Shown in pieces: positions 45,524-56,200 of a stretch of DNA of 64,000 bases. The translations under genes were made by a program, and so were the position numbers. The DNA is from Lotus japonicus. Taxonomy: Eukaryota; Streptophyta; Magnoliopsida; Fabales; Fabaceae. Where the stretch lies: positions 32,519,763 to 32,583,762 of the forward strand of contig NC_080046.1 in NCBI RefSeq assembly GCF_012489685.1. The letters are read 5' to 3'. The notes beneath the pieces are model-generated. The model did no database searches. It worked only from the letters and a program-made list of their open reading frames with translations, and was not told where the DNA came from. Numbering within the stretch: the stretch's first letter is position 1; the number at the start of each line of letters is the position of its first letter.

Positions 45524-45712
45524 CCACAAGTGAAGCATTCCCGTTCTTCACTATGGATGAACCATTCCCGTTATTCATCCTTGGTGAACCATTCCCGTTA
45601 TTCACCGTATGATGAACCATTCCCGTTATTCAACATTAATGCATTGGTGAACCATTCCCGTTATTCACCATGAGATGCACAGGTGAACCATTCCCGTTAT
45701 TCACCCGATTGA
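45524..45712. repeat. LTR stem-loop array A (7 units, covarying stems)
   Basis: Seven units with the constant core ATTCCCGTT (first unit GTTCCCGTT), flanked by inverted arms that differ between units yet stay complementary: GCG/CGC, GTGAAG/CTTCAC, GGATGAA/TTCATCC, GGTGAA/TTCACC (three times). One unit has a broken outer pair (GATGAA/TTCAACA). The same array, with that unit intact, is in the solo LTR at 53203-53402. Confidence 0.85.
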
Positions 45713-45789
45713 TGCAATATGGTTAGCCAAACATCGAATCGTCCTCACCACATAAGTGTTTAGCTCAAAACCCAATATCAAAAACCCAA

Positions 45790-46045
45790 GAGTTAGTGTC
45801 GGTCAATACAACACAATTCAGAGTTAGTGTCGGTCAATACAACACAACTCCAATAACAAAACCCAAAATCAAAGCCAGAGTCAGTGTCGGTCAATACAAC
45901 ACAACTCCAATAACAAAACCCAAAATCAAAGCCAGAGTCAGTGTCGGTCAATACAACACGACTCGGAGTTAGTGTCGGTCAATACAACACAACCCCAACA
46001 CCCAAAACCCAGAGTTAGTGTCGGTCAATACAACGCAACTCGAAC
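45790..46045. repeat. LTR stem-loop array B
   Basis: At least six copies of GTGTCGGTCAATACAACAC. Most are embedded in GAGTTA...AACTC arms, which pair with GTGT/ACAC to form a stem with one bulged A. One unit (about 45935-45964) has GAGTC...GACTC instead, a paired change. Related units are at 53486-53735. Confidence 0.75.
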
Positions 46046-47494
46046 AACAAAACCCAAGAGTACTAGAGTACTCGGTGACTTTCAATCATCATCGTAGCTC
46101 ACCTCAGTGGCTTTCCCCAATTCCAAAACCCACAACAAAAGTCGACTTTTCCCCGTCTTTCGCAATTATTTTCCCCCTTTCGTTCTCCTATGCTTATTCG
46201 CTAATAAAAATGTTTCGAATTGAATTAGTCAAGTTATGAGTTTATTTCTCAAAGTCTAAGTTTCCCAAAGTCTCTATTTTTCGAAAGTCTAATCATTCTA
46301 AGTTTCCAAAGACCAACCACCCAAAAGGAAATTCCCGGGGAAAGTCTAAGAATACGAACAAATACCAATGAATGGCTAAGTCTCAAACCCCACGTTTGGA
46401 CTTGCCTAGGGTCGTTTATTCAACCCGAAATATCAAAGATCACCAGTTCAATGATTTCCCCACTCCGAAGTCGCGCCAAAACGCACAACTCAACAATATC
46501 TCAACAACACAAGTTATGGAAAACATCATAACATCAGTTCATCAACATAATCAACATCAAAGCAAAGCATAAGTCGAATTCATCGACGCCTATCATGCAG
46601 TCATAGCTAATAGTAAGTTGCCCTAACCTCGAGCTGCTCCAGTCTCGTGGTCTAAATCTCCTTCACACAAATGCTCTGAAACTCCCAAAGTTCCTTCAAC
46701 TGAACCTCAGAGAAAAACAAAGCAGAATCCAAACAAAATCGATTAGTTCGATCGCAATACAACTCATAAACGATAGACAAAGCATTAAAGCTTCAGAATA
46801 CAACAATCGGATACGAAAAGACAAGTTTTCGAAAACGAAAAACTCTCCCCCCCCCCATTGATATAGCTCTCGGCCATAAGGGAAAAAGGGCTCCGGCTCT
46901 TTTTCTTCGATCAAATCTGTTTACAAGGTAGTTTTCGGGTAAAACTAAGGCAAAGAAACTATCAGAACAATTTTCGGACAATCGGATCAAAATACGGCCG
47001 TTCAGGGGCGTTTTGGTCCAAAATAAAAGCTCAAAACCTCAAAGTTATCAGTTCGGAAAACAAATTTGACAGCAATGATCCTAACGAAATCCGTGACAAC
47101 AAATCCTAAAGGCACGAAGTCAAATTACGACTTTTCGACAATAAAGTTTCGAAATGTGCGCCAAAAAGGTTTTGAATAAGTTTTTCAGATCTTGGACAAC
47201 TCGATCCAAATCGGCGAATACTGACGGAGGTTTTAGGCTCTTGGGCACGTAGGGAACAAACCCCAACAGAGAAATCAAGCTAGTTACCTCGGTACCTTGA
47301 AGCACAGAAACGACTAAAGAAACGCAGTAGAAACAGTGATCAGAGGTAAGAATCAAGCTAGTTACCTCGGTACCTTGAAGTAGGAACGAACTGCGCGAAG
47401 ATCGGTCGAGTTTCGGCGAAAATCTCCTCTCCCTTTTCTCTCCTCAATCCGCGGCTCCCTTTGGTGGAAAATGAGAGATATTTTGCTTTTTCGA

Positions 47495-47504
47495 CTATTT
47501 ATAG
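47495..47504 (-). promoter_or_regulatory. Gypsy-2 LTR TATA box
   Basis: A perfect plant-type CTATAAATAG on the minus strand, in the U3 part of the LTR and pointing into the element. Confidence 0.65.
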
Positions 47505-48193
47505 GCAGGTGAAATCACGGGAAAATGAAAATTTCGCGATTCCGATTTTTGGAGCACAATCACCGATGAATTCTAAGAGAGATTCTGGCGACAGAATTCC
47601 AGAACTCAAAACAGATCTCTGACATTTGGGAAAAACGATATCTAAAATCCCAAAAGCGGTGTAAGTTAATCTGTCCCGAAAAACTCCTTTTTTTGTGGTG
47701 GTCAGACGACAAAACTTCCTTCTGAAGAAAGATTGGAAATGTCGAAACAAATCTGGCATCGCGGACGGAAACTTCGTTAGAAGTCCCGAATAGAAAAAGT
47801 CTTCATCCAGCGCTTGAATCTAGGGTTTCGAAGCAAAGAAATTAGCGTCGTCGGACTTCCGAAAAGTGAATACTATCGTGCGTACAGTCCAGGGTTCCAA
47901 AATGAAACACTGGTCGAAGGAAAAATAAAGAGAACTTTTTATTTTCCCAAGGATTTGAAATCTCACTTAAACGTTGCTTTAAAAGCGAAATTAGCCTATT
48001 CTGGAAACTCTCGCCATAAGGCAGGTGTGCAGACGACTCGCACTAATTCCTAAAACAACTAAGAAACAATCCTCAAGCAATTCCTGAACTTTCTTTTTCA
48101 TTAACCTTTCTCAAACAGCGAACTCCTGTCACGCTTACACTGATTCTACGCGTGAGTCGGAAATTAACTTGTTCTGTAAATCCAGGTCTTACA

Positions 48194-49148
48194 CTTGTCC
48201 TTTTTCAGCTTAGGACAATCACTCTTGTAGTGCCCTGATTCTTTGCATTCAAAGCATGTGACTTCCTTTTATGAAGACTTCTTCTGACCAGAAGAAGATT
48301 CATTCTTTCCTTTATTCTTTCCAGAGCCTCTGTACTTGCTCTGCCTGTGCTTCCAAATGCGGTTGAGCTTTCTGGAGATTAGGGTTAGCTCATCTTCATC
48401 AGAATCCTCAGAGTTTTCTTCAGATTCTTCTTCTTCTGCTTGGAGAGCTTTAACCTTTTCAGATTTGGATTTCAAGGCTATAGACTTCTTTTTCTGATCC
48501 TGATGTTCAGCACGCTTCAGTTCATGACACTTCAGTATGCGTATGAGTTCCTCCAGACTCCTTTGATCAACATCTCTTGTGAGCTCCAAGGAAGTTATCA
48601 GAGGCATCCATCTTTCTGGAAGGCCTCTGAGAATCATCATGACATGATCAACAGTTGTGTAACTCTTGTTGAGAGGTCTAATTCCAGTAATGAGTAACTG
48701 AAATATGGAGAACATGTCCTCAATGGATTCACTGGTTTCCATTTGGAAGGATTCATACTTTTCTGATCAAGGACAACGCCTTTGAATCCTTCACCTTCTT
48801 GTTTCCTTCATGGGTCATCTTCAAGGAATCAAAGATACCCTTAGCATACTCACGATCTGTGATCTTTTGATATTCTACATAAGAAATAGCACTGAGAAGA
48901 ATAGTTCTAGCTTTATGATGCAGTGAGTAAAGCTTCTTCTGCTCTGTAGTCATCTCTGTTCTGGAGATCTTCTTGCCATCACCATCAACTGGACGCTCAT
49001 AGCCATCCACTATAATATCCCAGAGATCTGCATCAAAGCCCAAAAAAAAACTTTCAATCCTGTCTTTCCAGTACTCAAATCTTTGTCCATCAAACATAGG
49101 AGGCTTTGCACTGTAGACATCTTTTTGCGCTTCAATGGTGGCAGCCAT
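48194..49148 (-). pseudogene. Copia-2 gag, frameshifted and truncated
   Basis: Closely related to copia-1 gag (MAATIEAQKD start, [31 protein letters not shown]). A one-base insertion in an A run near 48755-48765 shifts the frame after KALSLI. The second part (from about 48742) continues with SIEDMFSIFQLLITGIRPLN. A TAA near 48268-48270 lies just before the knuckle [14 protein letters not shown]. The gypsy-2 LTR cuts the gene at 48193/48194. Confidence 0.88.
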
Positions 49149-49209
49149 TTAAGTTTTTCACACCGGCCCGGATCACTGAATACTGTTAGGTGTGGTAATC
49201 AGAACTTGC

Positions 49210-49221
49210 GCTCTGATACCA
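49210..49221 (-). other. Copia-2 primer binding site
   Basis: TGGTATCAGAGC on the minus strand next to the LTR end, identical to copia-1. Confidence 0.88.
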
Positions 49222-49223
49222 AT

Positions 49224-50389
49224 TGAAGGTATGAAAAACGATAGAAAGGGGGGGGTTTGAATAGCGTTTTAAATCTAAAACTCGACCCACTTGAGATTTA
49301 AACAAATCTCTTCAAACACCAAAGATAAAAGTGCTAAGATAAGAGTTAAGAAAAGCACACAAAGATTTTATCCTGGTTCACTTGATAAATCCCTCAAGCT
49401 AATCAAGTCCACCCGTTAAGGTGATTTCTTCCTTCTTAGAATGAAGGCAATCCACTTATCAGAGTTTGTTACAACTGCACTTGCTACCTGCAAAGTGACT
49501 AAAAATACACTGACTTAGCTATCACTAAGATTCACTCTCTTAGTCTTCTCAAGGATCCGACCAACCTTGGTCTCCTAAAGGAAAATCAAACAACTATTTG
49601 AAGGTTTAGGTTTACACAGAAATGCTTCTTAGAAAGCTAATAGTAAACACAATTAGTACAGTGTGAAGAAAGATTGCTTTGAGAGAATATTTGATTTTTG
49701 CGTGAGCTTCTTCAAAACAGCATCTTTCATCTTCAGCCTCTTTATATACTCCAAGGAATTAGGTTTGGAAGTTTGCATGGAATGCTACCGTTGGAGGGCA
49801 GATATGGGTTTTCCAGGTTCTGCTGTGGCTGAATAAGTTAGGTGAGGTCGTCAGGAATGGTACAATTGCTTTTGTACTTTGGATAGTGACATGACCTTTA
49901 TCCTAGTTGACTTCTGATCAGAGTGATGCTTCATATTGGAACTTGTGAAGCTTGGTGATCAGAGTCAGAAGGAAGCTTGGATCCTCTAACCTTTGTACCT
50001 TCTGCCTCTGGACTCAGAGGAGAAGTACTTGGTCTTCAGAGCCAGCTTACTCTTGGACTTCAGAATCTTCACTTCTCAGCTTCTGGACCTTCAGAGCTTC
50101 TGATCCTTTAGAGCTTCTAGTAAGCTGAATCCATATCAGAGCTTTATGATCTTCAGATCTTTTGAAGCTTGATCTACTGTTCAGATTGACATAGTACGTG
50201 CGAAAGCGTTGCAGATGTTACTCTTTGAGCATTGTGCTTCTGAATTATATGAAATAAGACCAGAGTCATGGCCTGTCAATAGAACACTCAGAAAATAACG
50301 TTAGAGTACCATAATTGTTCATACATAATAGTTAACATGTAATCATCAAAACATAGAGTTGTACTACTAGTTCAAAACTTGATCTTACA
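49224..50389 (-). repeat. Copia-2 5' LTR (1166 bp)
   Basis: Borders are TGAAGGTATGAAAAACG and CTTGATCTTACA. TATA-like AGTATATAAA on the minus strand at 49741-49750. Same family as 41552-42757 with more differences. Confidence 0.9.
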
Positions 50390-50990
50390 GACGGAGCAGA
50401 ATGAATTAAAACTTTTTAATTACTATATTGCCCTTATTTTAAAACAAGAGATTATCATGATAGACTTGACATTTAAATGTAAAAAACAAGACATGCTAAG
50501 AAAGCAATTGAAAAATAAAAGAAAAAACTATTGAAAAAAAACAGTAGTTGTAACAAAAGAAAAAAAAAGGAATGGACTTATTTTTAAACATGGGATAGAG
50601 AGAACAGACATAATTGAATTCATTTGTTTTTCTTTTCCCACACAACAAACACAATCACTACATAACGTTGAAAGAATGAGAAAGTAAGTGTGGAGCTGGG
50701 ATGCCCAAGAAGGAGGAGACGAGGACGGTCAAGTTTCATTGTGAGGAATTTGAAGCTTCTGTTTTATCGTTTTATCTACTGCAAGGTGGGAAGCCCTTAA
50801 TTGTAAATTTATAATATTTTGAAAGAGTGATGTTTTGATTCCATCCCACACCCCCCAAATTGGGAGGGAACTAAAATGAAGAGATTCAATGGAATGGGAT
50901 GGTATCTATCTCACTCCTTTCCATCTCATCCCATCCTTCATTAATTTATCCAAATAATGGAACATAAAAATATTTCACTCCATTCCATCC
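50390..50990. other. Intergenic, no gene
   Basis: AT-rich and A-rich. The part at 50830-50990 contains repeated CCATCTCATCCCATCC-like words that continue on the far side of the MITE. Confidence 0.5.
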
Positions 50991-51210
50991 GGGTCCAGAT
51001 CCTCTCCATTGGATTTCTCTCATGTTTTCTCCAGTGGACATTTGTGGCGGTTTTGAACCACCACAAAATGTTGCCAACTGTCACAAAATGCTGCTGCAAA
51101 AAATTGACAGAATTTGTGGCAGCTGATAACATGTTATGGCGGTTCAAAACCGCCACAAACATCCACTGGAGAAAACATGAGAGAAATCCACTAGAGAGGA
51201 TCCTAGCCCC
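50991..51210. mobile_element. Mutator-type MITE, 220 bp
   Basis: Almost a complete foldback: left arm GATCCTCTCCATTGGATTTC and CATGTTTTCTCCAGTGGA, right arm the reverse complement with few mismatches. Inner arms read TGTGGCGGTTTTGAACC. Flanks ATTCCATCC (50982-50990) and ATCCCATCC (51211-51219) look like a 9-bp target duplication with one change. It is non-coding. Confidence 0.8.
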
Positions 51211-51886
51211 ATCCCATCCCATCTCACTCCCTACCACCAATCCAAACATACCCTGAATGAGAGAGGGAGATGATGGGGGAGTAGGTTTTTTTTTTAATTG
51301 AATCAGTTTTTTTTAATATTGGGGGTATAAATGTATTTTTCTCAAAAGAGGATGGTGTGAATAGTAAATGAATCGAGATGGTCAAAATAATCTCAGCCAA
51401 CCTTTTATGCAACAACTTTTACTTATTTAACATTCTATTCCAGTCAAGTTAAAAAAAAAAAAACTATTCCAGCCATATATAACGTGTGTTAGCTTATGAA
51501 AACAACTCATCAATATCATTATTTAATCAAAGAAGATTCGTGTGAATGAGATTTAACAATATTTTGTTACCTATTGACTTCCTAATACGATCTTATCTTT
51601 GTTGAGCTTGGGATTTGTAATTAAAACGTGCATAAATAGAGAATAGTAGGTAAAAATATAATATTATAAAGAATAAAAACATATAAAAAATGCAAAAACT
51701 TCAAAAAAAAAATTGCAAGCCAAACCATTTTCCTCACAAACAAAGTATCAATTAAGAATCTCAACCTGAATAGTGATTTAGTAGAGCATGATAGAGTCTT
51801 ATAACTGATCGGTCGTAACTTAGATGATTTTTTATGTAACATAAATATAAGTCTTTTATAAATGCTATTTGAGCTCATGTTGAACT
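51211..51886. other. Intergenic, no gene
   Basis: AT-rich filler with short chance frames. Confidence 0.5.
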
Positions 51887-52106
51887 TGTTGGGTCACAAG
51901 AGGATTAACCGATGATCATCACAAGAGGATAAACCGGGGATCATCACATTGGGCTCACATGAGCACACCACGAGTGGATTGGACACCACATCTTTCACCT
52001 AAAACCTTAAGGTAATAGGTGTACGGGTGCTCTCACTTATAAAGTGTTCATTACTCTCCTAATCTTTCAATGTGGGACTTCTTTACTCACACTTGACATC
52101 CCAACA
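51887..52106 (-). repeat. TRIM LTR A (220 bp)
   Basis: TGTTGGGTCACAAGAGG at the left edge, TTGACATCCCAACA at the right edge. It contains CACTTATAAAGTG, read on the minus strand as a TATA-like box. Confidence 0.75.
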
Positions 52107-53202
52107 ATCTCTTCCTCAAGTGTGAGTCCATCTCAAGCGGAAGCCTCCAATCACTTGCACCGCCGTTAGATCTCCATCAACAGGACACGCCGCCTAGCCA
52201 CCATTGCCAGGAAGACTTTTGACACAAAGAGTCGTCACCATGGTCGCACTTAACCATCGGCTTTGATACTGTAACACCCTGATTTTCGGGTGTCACTTTA
52301 GTAACCAAAAATAAACTTTACGCGGAAAACAGGTAAATTTTTTTTTCGATTGATTCCTTTTAAATAAAGCAATAGAAAATAAAGACCACTAAACTAACCA
52401 ATATACATCAAATATAAACATGTACAGCCTCAGCTGCACTCCCACGTCACGCGCAATCGGAGTGACTCCAAAGTAGTGTGCCCGTAGGCAAATATATACA
52501 GATCCAGAAGTATGAGTGAGAAAGTTATAAGTACAACCCACTATGAGAAAGTCGGCCTCAAAATGGCCTAAGCAAAAACCCCTATGATCCGACTGACTCA
52601 CTGTGATCCCTCAGTAAGAGAACCAAACAAAAAGCCATGCGTCGGGAACCTACCCTGTCCCAAAAGCAAAACGAATCAGAGCTCTACACAAAACATGACG
52701 CCTGCCTAAACCTACCCTCCCAGTACCAAGTCCACAGCGAACTGAAGTGGGCAAGTTGAAGCTCAGCTCCATCCGTCGTAGAACTCCTTTCGACAGACGT
52801 CCACGCTCGTCAGTCCGGTCCTCCATGACCCTTCCCCGGTACGTCGCTCGGTGACCAGCAACATCAATCACCCAAGCGGTGGGGGCATCACGATCCACAA
52901 GCTCATACCTGATCCCCCCCGAGGGAGAGACCATCGAAAACCAGTCGGCCATCGACATCTGGCAGCAGGCCGACCGTCCAAACACAAACATGCAACCAAA
53001 GCCAAGGCGCTAGGGTCAACTCACGGAAATAAGTAGATATACACTCAACATGTGATATGGGGTATAAATATATATTGATATATATATATATAAACAATCC
53101 TAGCATGTTATTGGCTCTAACAATGCTTCAATAATCAAACAGCACACAATTCCAGTCAGAGTGAATGTATGCGTGAAATGCAATCAATATGCTCCGGATT
53201 GT

Positions 53203-53402
53203 GACGCGTTCCCGTTCGCCACAAGTGAAGCATTCCCGTTCTTCACTATGGATGAACCATTCCCTTTATTCATCCTTGGTGAACCATTCCCGTTATTCAC
53301 CGTATGATGAACCATTCCCGTTATTCATCATTAATGCATTGGTGAACCATTCCCGTTATTCACCAAAAGATGCACAGGTGAACCATTCCTGTTATTCACC
53401 CG
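53203..53402. repeat. Stem-loop array A in the solo LTR
   Basis: Seven units aligned with 45524-45712. The unit at about 53306-53331 has complete TGATGAA/TTCATCA arms where the other LTR has a mismatch; two cores carry single substitutions (ATTCCCTTT, ATTCCTGTT). Confidence 0.85.
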
Positions 53403-53485
53403 ATTGATGCAATATGATTAGCCAAACATCGAATCGTCCTCACCACATAAGGGTTTAGCTCAAACCCAAACTCAAAACAAACCCA

Positions 53486-53735
53486 AGAGTTAGTGTCGGT
53501 CAATACAACACAACTCGGAGTTAGTGTCGGTCAATACAACACAACTCCAACCACAAAACCCGAAATCAAAGCCAGAGTCAGTGTCAGTCAATACAACACA
53601 ACTCGGAGTTAGTGTCGGTCAATACAACACAACCCCAACACCCAAAACCCAGAGTTAGTGTCGGTCAATACAACACAACTCGAACAACAAAAGAGTTAGT
53701 GTCGGTCAATACAACACAACTCGAACAACAAGAGT
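53486..53735. repeat. Stem-loop array B in the solo LTR
   Basis: About six copies of GTGTCGGTCAATACAACAC (one GTGTCAGTC) within GAGTTA/AACTC arms. Copy number and order differ from 45790-46045, as expected of a minisatellite. Confidence 0.75.
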
Positions 53736-55151
53736 ACTAGAGTACTCGGTGACTTTCAATCATCACCGTAGCTCACCTCAGTGGCTTTCACCAATTCCAA
53801 AACCCACAACAAAAGTCGACTTTTCCCCGTCTTTCGCAATTATTCTCCCTTTAGTTCCCTATATTTATTCGTTAATAAAAACGTTCCGAATTGGATTAGT
53901 CAAGTTATGAGTTTATTCCTCAAAGTCTAAGTCTCCCAAAGTCTCTAGTTTTCGAAAGTCTAATCATTCTAAGTTTCCAAAGACCAACCACCCAAATTAA
54001 ATTTCCCGGGGAAAGTCTAAGAATACGAACAAATGGCTAAGTCTCAAAACTCAAGTTTGAACTTGCCTAGGGTTGTACATCCAACCCGAAATATCAAAGA
54101 TCACCAGATCAGTGAATCCCCACTCCGAAGTCGCGTCAAAGCGCGCAATTCAACAACATCTCAACATCATTAGGTATGTAAAACATCATAACCTCAGTTC
54201 ATCAACATAATCAACATCAAAGTAAAGCATAAGTCGAATTCATCGACGCCTATCATGCAGTCATAGCTATTAGTAAGTTGCCATAACCTCGAGCTGCTCC
54301 AGCCTCGTGTTCTAAATCTCCTTCACACAAATGCTCTGAAACTCCCAAAGTTCCTTCAACTGAACCTCGGAGAAAAACAAAGCAGAATCCAAACAAAATC
54401 GATTAGTTCGATCGCAATACAACTCATAAACGATAGACAAAGCATTAAAGCTTCAGAATACAACAATCGGATACGAAAAGACAAGTTTTCGAAAACGAAA
54501 ACTCCCCCCATCACTACAAGCTCTCGGCCAAAAAGGAAAAAGAGCTCCGGCCCTTTTTCTTCGATCAAATCTGTTTACAAGGTAGTTTTAGGGTAAAACT
54601 AAGGCAAAGAAACTGTCGGAACAATTTTCGGACGATCGGATCGAACAAACCCTAACGACAAAACTTTGTACTGGAGAAAGATTGGAAACGTCGAAACAAG
54701 TCTGGCAACGCAGACGGAAACTTCGTTAGAAGTCCCGAATAGAAAAAGTCTTCATCCAGCGCTTGAATCTAGGGTTTCGAAGCAAAGAAATTAGCGTCGT
54801 CGGACTTCCGAAAAGTGAATACTATCGTGCGTACAGTCCAGGGTTCCGGAATGAAACGCTGGTTGAAGGAAAAATAAAGAGAATCTTTAAATTTTCCAAG
54901 GATTCGAAATCTCACTTAATACGTTGCTCTAGAAGCGAAATTAGCCTATTCTGGACACGCTCGCCCTAAGGCAGGTGTGCAGACGACTCGCACTAATTCC
55001 TACAGCGACTACGCAACATTCCTCAAGCAATTCCTGAACTTTCTTCTTCATTAATCTTCCTCAAACATCAAACTCCTGTCACGCTTACCCTGATTCTACG
55101 CGTGAGTCGGAAATTAACTTGTTCTGTAAATCCAGGTCTTACAGATACCAC

Positions 55152-55345
55152 TGTTGGGCCGCAAAAGGATAAACCGGGGATCATCACATTGGACTAACAT
55201 GAGCAAACCACAAGTGGATTAGACACCACATCTTTCACCCAAAACCTTAATGCAATGGGTGTATGGGTCCTCTCACTTATAAGGTGCTCAATACTCATCT
55301 AATCTTCCAATGTGAGACTTCTTACTCACACTTGACATCCCAACA
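55152..55345 (-). repeat. TRIM LTR B (194 bp)
   Basis: TGTTGGGCCGCAAAAGG to TTGACATCCCAACA, followed by ATCTCCCCCTC (a polypurine tract on the minus strand). Confidence 0.75.
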
Positions 55346-55508
55346 ATCTCCCCCTCAAGTATGAGTCCATCTCAAGCGGAAACCTCCAAACGAGACACGC
55401 CGTTGGATCTCCATCAACGAGACACGCCGCCTAGCCATCATTGCTAGGAATACTTTCGACACAAGGAGCCGCCACCATGATCGCACTAACCATCGGCTCT
55501 GATACCAC

Positions 55509-55651
55509 TAATCGGCCGCAAAAGGATGAAACCACATCTTTCACCCAAAACCTTAAGGTAATAGGTGTATGAGTCATTCACTTATAAAGTGTTAATTACT
55601 TTCCTAGTCTTTTAATGTGAGACTTCTTTACTCACACTTGACACCCCAACA
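55509..55651 (-). repeat. TRIM LTR C (shortened)
   Basis: Begins TAATCGGCCGCAAAAGG, lacks about 50-75 internal bases relative to A and B, and ends TTGACACCCCAACA. A primer site (GGCTCTGATACCAC on the plus strand) lies just before it. Confidence 0.65.
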
Positions 55652-56200
55652 TGAATCTCCTACTAATGTTGAATGTTAGATGAAAAATTAGTCTCACCCC
55701 AACTATTTAGAATCTATATCTATATAAATTAAAGAACAAATCCACAATCAGCGTCCAATGGTTGCTTCGCATTTTATCTTGGATTAAGCGGTGTTACGGT
55801 GTGAACTCTGCAGTGGCGGTTGATACACGTATTCGCACCTTAAAGAAATAGAGTCCTCTAACCGCTGCAAATTGCAAGTTTTGCTGTCTCTGTCTTTTCC
55901 AACCCGATCATTTTATTGAATTTTTATGGTAATGATAATTTTCCATCTATTTTCTTTCTCTCATTGAAGTCACTTTCTTTCCTCTTAGTTGGATGGATTA
56001 AATTTTAGCAGCATCTCGTTTGGATGCTGAGATAATTTGTCTTCTTTTTCCCTTCTGTTTTTGGAGTTTCTGGGGTTTAATTTTGACTTGAAATTCACTA
56101 TACCCGAAAACAAAGATTCAATTTTCCCCCATCTTTCTCTGTTCTAGGAGTGGATGGACACTTCCTTGTGCCCCTGAATTGATTTGATTGAAGTATAGAA
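55652..56200 (+). promoter_or_regulatory. Upstream region of the PPR-like gene
   Basis: Non-coding; expected to hold the promoter and 5' leader. I see pyrimidine-rich patches but no single convincing TATA box with a fixed start. Confidence 0.4.

Larger units (their letters stand above)
42758..48193 (-). mobile_element. Gypsy-2: Ty3/gypsy element interrupted by copia-1
   Basis: From right to left on the minus strand: 5' LTR (44556-48193), primer site, shortened gag with a zinc-knuckle array, linker, then part of reverse transcriptase, cut at 42758 by copia-1. The remaining pol and the 3' LTR should lie beyond copia-1, but the assembly gap intervenes. The LTR belongs to the same broad group as gypsy-1 (TGTAACACCCCGATTT start, TTACA end). 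Its right end abuts copia-2 gag, in which it inserted. Confidence 0.88.
44556..48193 (-). repeat. Gypsy-2 5' LTR (3638 bp)
   Basis: Plus-strand borders are TGTAACACCCCGATTTCC and CCAGGTCTTACA. The minus-strand TATA box CTATAAATAG at 47495-47504 would start transcription near 47465. Two hairpin-forming minisatellites (45524-45712 and 45790-46045) lie 1.4-1.9 kb downstream in the transcript. It also holds a poly-C run at 45207-45219 and an (AT)n run near 45363. Confidence 0.9.
48194..50389 (-). mobile_element. Copia-2: Sirevirus 5' part, truncated by gypsy-2
   Basis: A 5' LTR (49224-50389), primer site and gag (49148 down to 48194) survive. Gag ends in its zinc knuckle, where the gypsy-2 LTR begins. 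More decayed than copia-1 (frameshift and stop), consistent with it being the older host of the nest. Confidence 0.88.
52270..55143 (-). mobile_element. Solo LTR of the gypsy-2 family (2874 bp)
   Basis: Borders are TGTAACACCCTGATTTTC and CCAGGTCTTACA. A perfect 5-bp target duplication GATAC flanks it (52265-52269 and 55144-55148) with no internal domain, so the element was removed by LTR-LTR recombination. It is shorter than the 44556-48193 LTR mainly through a deletion near 54640-54660. It contains both stem-loop arrays. Confidence 0.92.
51887..55651 (-). mobile_element. TRIM-like element with three LTR copies, split by a solo LTR
   Basis: Three copies of a short LTR (TGTTGGG...CCCAACA) alternate with about 165-bp internal domains. 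Each domain has a minus-strand TGGTATCAGAGC primer site next to one LTR and a purine tract (GAGGGGGAGA in the intact one) next to the next. LTRs: A 51887-52106, B 55152-55345, C about 55509-55651 (shortened). This is LTR-internal-LTR-internal-LTR, the product expected of recombination between two TRIM copies. No coding capacity. The internal domain between A and B is interrupted by the gypsy-type solo LTR 52270-55143. Confidence 0.75.
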
